Below are positions 59,373 to 64,000 of a DNA stretch of 64,000 nt, one piece after another (position 1 is the stretch's first letter; every line of letters begins with the position of its first letter). A program made the position numbers and the translations under genes. The stretch is from Paramesorhizobium sp049065735. GTDB taxonomy: Bacteria; Pseudomonadota; Alphaproteobacteria; Rhizobiales; Rhizobiaceae. Below the pieces are notes generated by a model. The model searched no databases and had not been told where the DNA came from. It saw nothing but the letters and a program-made list of their open reading frames with translations. The stretch covers positions 496,001-560,000 of the forward strand of contig NZ_JBAKHD010000003.1 in NCBI RefSeq assembly GCF_049065735.1, in the 5' to 3' direction.

Positions 59373-60404
59373 ATGACCGACGTGATAGAGACCACCGGGA
59401 TCGGGACAGCCGTTTCGATCCGCTCAAGGCCCGGATCCGGCCCCTGGGCGCGCGCCTGGCGCATTCTGAAACGTGACCGCGCGACGCTGGCCGCCGCGCT
59501 GGTTCTGGTGCTGATCGTAGCGTCCTGTCTCGCCGCGCCGCTTTATGCGCGGCACATTGCCGGGACCGATCCTTTCCGCTCCAATCTCAGCGCCCGGATC
59601 ATGATCGACGGCAAGCGCGTGAAGGTGATGCAGCCCTCGACAGAGGGCCTCGGTCTCGGGGTGACGCCGATCGGGCCGACCTGGAGCCCGCAATATATGC
59701 TTGGCGCCGACACGCAAGGGCGTGACGTCGCAGCGCGCCTGCTCTATGGCGGGCGAAACTCCCTGCTGATCGCCGCTTCGGCAACGTTCATCTGTCTTTT
59801 TTTCGCAGCCATCGTCGGCATCTCCGCCGGCTTCTTCGGCGGCTGGGTGGATCAGGTGCTCTCCCGCATCCTCGACATCCTCTGGGCGTTTCCCGTCTAC
59901 CTGCTGGCGATTTCACTCTCCATCGTCCTGATCTCCAACGGCATCGTCATCGGGCCGCTGGAAATCGGCGCTGACAGTCTGCTGCTGCCGATCTCTATCA
60001 TCGGCATCATCTATGTGCCCTATGTCGCGCGGCCGTTGCGCGGGCGGGTGCTCGCGCTGAAGGAAAGCGAATTCGTGCTGGCCGCGCGCGGGCTCGGCAT
60101 TCCCTCCTGGCGCATCCTCATCCACGATATCCTACCCAATGTCTCGACCATGCTGATCGTCTTCGTGCCGCTGATGATGGGCCTCAACATCATCACCGAA
60201 TCCTCCCTGTCCTTTCTGTCCATCGGGGTGCAGGCGCCGGATGCGAGCTGGGGCACGATCATTCAGGACGGCCAGACGCTGCTCTATACGCGCCCTGCCG
60301 TGGCCCTCGCGCCGGGCATCGCCATCGTGCTCACCGTGCTTGCCCTCAACGTTCTCGGCGACAGCCTTCGTGACGCCCTCGATCCGCGCACGAAACTGGC
60401 TTGA
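59373..60404 (+). CDS. ABC transporter permease, DppC-like
   Basis: The 343-residue protein has six membrane helices with an N-terminal cytoplasmic extension (WRILKRDRATLAAALVLVLI), the LGADTQGRDVAARLLYGGRN motif and the EAA-type loop VLAARGLGIPSWRILIHDIL. It carries an unusual insert between helix 1 and LGADTQG (DGKRVKVMQPSTEGLGLG), about 40 residues, also seen in some oligopeptide systems. It precedes the DppB-like gene, the reverse of the usual B-then-C order. Confidence 0.9.
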   Translation: MTDVIETTGIGTAVSIRSRPGSGPWARAWRILKRDRATLAAALVLVLIVASCLAAPLYARHIAGTDPFRSNLSARIMIDGKRVKVMQPSTEGLGLGVTPIGPTWSPQYMLGADTQGRDVAARLLYGGRNSLLIAASATFICLFFAAIVGISAGFFGGWVDQVLSRILDILWAFPVYLLAISLSIVLISNGIVIGPLEIGADSLLLPISIIGIIYVPYVARPLRGRVLALKESEFVLAARGLGIPSWRILIHDILPNVSTMLIVFVPLMMGLNIITESSLSFLSIGVQAPDASWGTIIQDGQTLLYTRPAVALAPGIAIVLTVLALNVLGDSLRDALDPRTKLA

Positions 60405-60414
60405 GGAGAAACCC

Positions 60415-61386
60415 ATGATCTTCGCCATCCTCCAGCGCCTCGGCCAGATGCTCTTCGTGATGTTCGGCATCTCCGCGCTCGTCTTTCTGATCTTTTTTGC
60501 AACGCCGGGCGCAGATCCCGCCGCCCGCCTTGCCGGCCGCAATGCCTCGCCGGAAACCGTCGAGACCATCCGCAAGGAATTCGGGTTCGACCGGCCGCTG
60601 CCCGTGCAGTATGGGGTGATGATGAAGCGGCTTTTCGTGACGCAGGATCTCACCTCCTTCGTCAATCGCGGCTATCGCGTCGTGCCGGCCGTTGTCGCAG
60701 CCGCCCCTGTGACGCTTTCTCTGGTCGCCGGGGCTGCGGTGCTGTGGGTCGTCGGCGGCATCCTCGTCGGCGTCATGGCAGCCCTGACGCGAGATACGCT
60801 GGTGGACAGGGGCCTGATGGCCCTCGCGCTTATCGGGGTTTCGATGCCGGTCTATTGGCTGGGCGAGGTCATGAACCTCATCAGCCAGAGCCGCTTCCAC
60901 GATACATGGCTCTTTTCCTGGGTGCCTGCGCTCGGCTACAAGCCTTTGACACAAGACCCGGTGGGCTGGTTCAAGACCTTAGTCATTCCCTGGTTCACAC
61001 TGGCGGCGCTTTATATCGGCATCTATGGCCGCGTGCTGCGGGCCGGTCTGGTGGAGGCCTACCAGGAAGATTTCATCCGCACCGCCCGCGCCAAGGGCCT
61101 TTCGCCGGCGCGCGTCATGCTGCGCCATGCGCTGCGCACGTCGCTCATTCCCTTCGTAACGATGTTCGGGCTGGATTTCGGCGTGCTCGTCGGCGGCTCG
61201 GCGCTATTGACCGAGGTGGTCTTCGGCCTCAACGGCGTTGGCAGGCTCACCTATCAGGCACTGCTCAACCTCGACCTGCCGATGATATTAGGCACGGTCA
61301 TGTACGCCTCGTTCTTCGTGGTCGTGGCCAATGCTCTGGTCGATGTGGTCTATGTGCTGATCGACCCTCGGGTCAGGGGGAACTGA
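60415..61386 (+). CDS. ABC transporter permease, DppB-like
   Basis: The 323-residue protein starts MIFAILQRLGQMLFVMFGIS then ALVFLIFFATPGADPAA, the normal opening of the DppB type. It has the long periplasmic loop around IRKEFGFDRPLPVQY and the EAA-like loop YQEDFIRTARAKGLSPARVM. GAGGAG lies about 7 bases before the ATG. It pairs with the permease just upstream. Confidence 0.91.
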   Translation: MIFAILQRLGQMLFVMFGISALVFLIFFATPGADPAARLAGRNASPETVETIRKEFGFDRPLPVQYGVMMKRLFVTQDLTSFVNRGYRVVPAVVAAAPVTLSLVAGAAVLWVVGGILVGVMAALTRDTLVDRGLMALALIGVSMPVYWLGEVMNLISQSRFHDTWLFSWVPALGYKPLTQDPVGWFKTLVIPWFTLAALYIGIYGRVLRAGLVEAYQEDFIRTARAKGLSPARVMLRHALRTSLIPFVTMFGLDFGVLVGGSALLTEVVFGLNGVGRLTYQALLNLDLPMILGTVMYASFFVVVANALVDVVYVLIDPRVRGN

Positions 61387-61389
61387 GCC

Positions 61390-62421
61390 ATGGAAGCCAA
61401 TGAAAAACCCATCCTTCTCGACGTGAACGGCCTTTCGGTATCCTTCGCGACCGACCGGGGTCCGGTTCGGGCCGTGCGCGATGTCTCCTTCCGCGTCCAT
61501 GAGGGCGAAATCCTGTCGATTGTCGGCGAATCCGGCTCGGGAAAGTCCGTGACGCTCCTCTCGCTGCTCGGCTTGCACGATCCGAAGACTACGCGCGTCG
61601 ATGGCGCCGTCGCCTTCCGCGGCAAGGCGATCCTCGACTTGCCGGCCAGCCGCATGCGAGCGATCCGCGGCAAGGAGATCGGCCTCATCTCGCAGGACCC
61701 GATGACGGCGCTTACACCCGTATATACCATCGGCTGGCAAATCGCCGAACAGATCCGCACCCATGAAAACATATCCGCCCGCGCGGCCCGCCGCCGCGCC
61801 ATCGATCTCTTGGGCGAGGTCGGCCTTTCCAATCCGGGCGAAGCCGTCGATCGTTATCCGCATCAATTGTCCGGCGGCATGCGCCAGCGCGCCGTCATTG
61901 CCATGGCACTGTCCTGCAATCCGGCGCTGCTCGTCGCCGACGAGCCGACGACCGCGCTCGACGTCACGGTTCAGGCCCAGGTGCTCGATCTGCTTCGGCG
62001 GCTGCGCAAGGATTTCGGCTCGGCCATCATTCTCATTACCCACGACATGGGCGTCGTGGCGGAGGTCGCTGACGAGGTGGCGGTGATGTATGCCGGGCGG
62101 ATCGTCGAAAGAGGACGCACCGAGGACGTCTTCTCCGCCCCGCTCCACCCCTATACCTGGGGATTGATGGCATCCATACCGCCCCTTGAGGGCAAGCGGC
62201 TCGCCAAACTGCGGTCGATCCCAGGCATGCCGCCAACGCCTGAAACCATACCGGAGGGTTGTGGTTTCGCGCCGCGCTGCGCCTTCGCGCGGGCCGCTTG
62301 CACGGAACGTCCGCCCATGCGCCGCATCGGCAGTCAAGCAGCGCTTTGCGTGATCGATGATGACGAGCGTCCGGCGCTGCGGCGCGCGGCCCTTCCGATG
62401 GAGGAAACGCATGAACGTTGA
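61390..62421 (+). CDS. ABC transporter ATP-binding protein, DppD-like
   Basis: The 343-residue protein has Walker A GESGSGKS, the signature LSGGMRQR, Walker B LLVADEPTT and the switch HDMGVVAE. The C-terminal oligopeptide-transporter extension has the cysteine-rich CGFAPRCAFARAAC, which may bind an Fe-S cluster in this family. It starts 3 bases past the permease stop and overlaps the next gene by 11 bp. Confidence 0.93.
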   Translation: MEANEKPILLDVNGLSVSFATDRGPVRAVRDVSFRVHEGEILSIVGESGSGKSVTLLSLLGLHDPKTTRVDGAVAFRGKAILDLPASRMRAIRGKEIGLISQDPMTALTPVYTIGWQIAEQIRTHENISARAARRRAIDLLGEVGLSNPGEAVDRYPHQLSGGMRQRAVIAMALSCNPALLVADEPTTALDVTVQAQVLDLLRRLRKDFGSAIILITHDMGVVAEVADEVAVMYAGRIVERGRTEDVFSAPLHPYTWGLMASIPPLEGKRLAKLRSIPGMPPTPETIPEGCGFAPRCAFARAACTERPPMRRIGSQAALCVIDDDERPALRRAALPMEETHER

Positions 62422-63400
62422 AACCATGATCGCTCCTCCGCTCCTGACCGCACGCAAGCTCACCAAGATCTTTACCGTGGGCAAGACCATGCGTCCGGGC
62501 TCAGGCCGTATCCTGCACGCAGTCGACGGCATCGATCTGGAGGTGCGATCAGGCGAAACGCTTGGCCTCGTCGGCGAGTCCGGCAGCGGCAAATCAACGC
62601 TTGGACGCTGTCTGACCCGGCTTTACGAAATCACATCCGGAGAGCTTGCCTTCGACGGACAGGAAATCGCTTCGGCGGATGCCGCTGCGCTGAAACCCGT
62701 CCGGCGAAAGATGCAGATGATCTTTCAGGACCCGTCCGCCTCGCTCAATCCGCGCCGGCGCATCCGCGACATGCTCGCCGAAGTGCTCAAGGTCCATCGC
62801 ATCCGCGAAGGCGGCGCCATCGACAACAGGCTGGAAGAGCTGATGGAACTGGTGGGCTTGAGAAGGGAGTATCTCGACCGCTATCCGCACGAATTTTCCG
62901 GCGGCCAGCGGCAGCGTATCGGCATTGCCCGCGCGCTCGCCGTCGAACCGAAGCTGATCGTCGCCGACGAGCCGGTCTCGGCCCTCGACGTTTCCGTGCA
63001 GGCGCAGGTGGTCAATCTGTTCGACGAATTGCGGGAAAGGCTGAACCTCACCTATGTCTTCATCGCGCACGACCTCGCCGTCGTGCGCCATGTCTCGACG
63101 CGGGTGGCGGTCATGTATCTGGGCTCCATCATCGAGATGGGTGAGACCGAAGCCCTCTATGCCAGACCGCATCATCCCTATACTGAGGCTCTGCTTTCAG
63201 CCATCCCCCAGCCGCACAACCGCAAAAAGCGCGAGCGTATCCTGCTTTCGGGAGAAATCCCGAGCCCGCTTTCGCCGCCGGCAGGCTGCAAGTTCAATCC
63301 TCGTTGTCCTTATGCGCGAGACCTATGCCGCGAGAAGCGGCCGGCGCTTGCTCCTGTTTCGGCCGGGCGTCAGGTCGCCTGCCACTTTCCGTTGGACTGA
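62411..63400 (+). CDS. ABC transporter ATP-binding protein, DppF-like
   Basis: The 329-residue protein has Walker A GESGSGKS, signature FSGGQRQR, Walker B LIVADEPVSALD, the switch HDLAVVRH and the C-terminal CKFNPRCPYARDLC motif of the oligopeptide type. ATG 62411 (MNVETMIAPPLL) follows GGAAACGC; an upstream start in the overlapping DppD end is not needed. With the DppD-like protein it forms the heterodimeric motor. Confidence 0.93.
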   Translation: MNVETMIAPPLLTARKLTKIFTVGKTMRPGSGRILHAVDGIDLEVRSGETLGLVGESGSGKSTLGRCLTRLYEITSGELAFDGQEIASADAAALKPVRRKMQMIFQDPSASLNPRRRIRDMLAEVLKVHRIREGGAIDNRLEELMELVGLRREYLDRYPHEFSGGQRQRIGIARALAVEPKLIVADEPVSALDVSVQAQVVNLFDELRERLNLTYVFIAHDLAVVRHVSTRVAVMYLGSIIEMGETEALYARPHHPYTEALLSAIPQPHNRKKRERILLSGEIPSPLSPPAGCKFNPRCPYARDLCREKRPALAPVSAGRQVACHFPLD

Positions 63401-63429
63401 ACCCATTTGAGAACGAAAGGGAATGTTTC

Positions 63430-64000
63430 ATGTGCGTCAACTGCGCTCACACCATCCATCGGACCAAGCACCATTTCGGCTGGAACAAAGATTTCAGCCC
63501 GGCAATCATCGCAAAGCCCGGTGAAACGCTGCTGTTCGAATGCCTCGACTCCTCGGGCGGTCAGATCGACGCTGATGCGACGCTCGCGACGCTGGCCGCC
63601 CTCGATTTCGGACGCATCAATCCCGTTTCCGGCCCGGTTTTCGTGGAAGGCGCCGAGCCAGGCGACGCGCTGAAGATTACGCTTCGCGCCTTCCACCCCT
63701 CCGGAACGGGCTGGACCGCCAATATTCCGGGCTTCGGCCTGCTCGCGGACCAATTCAAGGAGCCTGCGCTCCATATCTGGTCCTATGACACCAAATCCAT
63801 GGCGCCCGCCGCATTCGGGCCGAAGGGTCGCGTGCCGCTGAAGCCCTTTGCCGGCACCATCGGCGTCCCCCCGGCGGAACCTGGGCTACATTCGATCGTG
63901 CCGCCGCGCCGCGTCGGCGGCAACATGGATATTCGCGATCTCTCCGCCGGCGTAACGCTTTACTTGCCGGTGGAGGTCGAGGGAGCACTGCTGTCCATCG
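63430..64000 (+). CDS. Acetamidase/formamidase, 3' end cut by window edge
   Basis: The frame is open from ATG 63430 to the window edge (190 codons seen; the family is about 310-400). It starts MCVNCAHTIHRTKHHFGWNK, with FVEGAEPGDALKITL, GFGLLADQF and IGVPPAEPGLHSIVPPRRVG then GNMDIRDL, all hallmarks of the FmdA/AmdA family that releases ammonia from formamide or acetamide. An AAAGGGA lies about 7 bases ahead. It fits the AmiC/AmiR control of this operon well. Confidence 0.9.
   Translation, partial: MCVNCAHTIHRTKHHFGWNKDFSPAIIAKPGETLLFECLDSSGGQIDADATLATLAALDFGRINPVSGPVFVEGAEPGDALKITLRAFHPSGTGWTANIPGFGLLADQFKEPALHIWSYDTKSMAPAAFGPKGRVPLKPFAGTIGVPPAEPGLHSIVPPRRVGGNMDIRDLSAGVTLYLPVEVEGALLSI

Overview
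The window is about 62 % GC bacterial DNA and almost fully coding. It looks like an alphaproteobacterium of the Rhizobiales/Hyphomicrobiales. The reasons are a GTTC-N7-GTTC SOS box, a near-complete rhizobial exo (succinoglycan) gene set in the Sinorhizobium order, and several families of short palindromic intergenic repeats of the kind common in that order. Gene names and functions come from reading the sequence and family knowledge; no database search was run.

Layout. 1-1.5 kb: the start of imuA (SOS mutagenesis) behind a LexA box, and a UdgX-type uracil-DNA glycosylase. 1.8-22.7 kb: an exo locus, exoP-N-O-M-A-L-K-H on the minus strand (1.8-11.4 kb), a small unknown gene, exoV (+), exoU (-), exoX (-), exoY-F-Q-Z (+), exoW (-) and exoT (+). 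exoB and exoI are not in the window. 22.7-27.7 kb: a minus-strand set for an unusual, probably CDP-linked sugar (SDR epimerase/dehydratase, RfbC-like epimerase, SAF-domain dehydrogenase, glucose-1-phosphate cytidylyltransferase, exostosin-like transferase). 28-48.4 kb: a second polysaccharide locus built around UDP-ManNAcA (wecB, wecC, wecG). It adds Wzy-, GumC- and Wzx-like proteins, two GT4 transferases, two CapK/PaaK-like adenylate-forming proteins, a formyltransferase/propeller protein, a GNAT, a membrane hydroxylase, a heparinase-like lyase and a secreted GH5. 48.5-52.2 kb: an SbcCD/YhaN-like nuclease-ATPase pair. 52.3-54.5 kb: ethanolamine ammonia-lyase eutBC. 54.6-64 kb: an amide/peptide catabolic operon with AmiC/AmiR-type antitermination control, a proline-iminopeptidase-like hydrolase, a five-gene peptide ABC transporter and the start of an acetamidase/formamidase.

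How they work together. ExoY starts the lipid-linked repeat unit, and the Exo glycosyltransferases (A, L, M, O, U, W) extend it. ExoZ, ExoH and ExoV add acetyl, succinyl and pyruvyl groups. ExoT flips it, ExoQ polymerises it, ExoP/ExoF control length and export, ExoK trims it, and ExoX restrains ExoY. The second locus has its own flippase, polymerase and co-polymerase but no visible priming transferase, outer-membrane channel or tyrosine kinase, so it may borrow these from the exo locus or from elsewhere.

The most notable non-coding signals are a TGC-N3-GCA palindrome before at least seven exo or sugar transcription starts, a 48-codon palindromic repeat inside exoL, a repeat-packed gap between exoF and exoQ, a perfect 16-bp stem palindrome just before the second locus, and an attenuator-like terminator before amiC-amiR.
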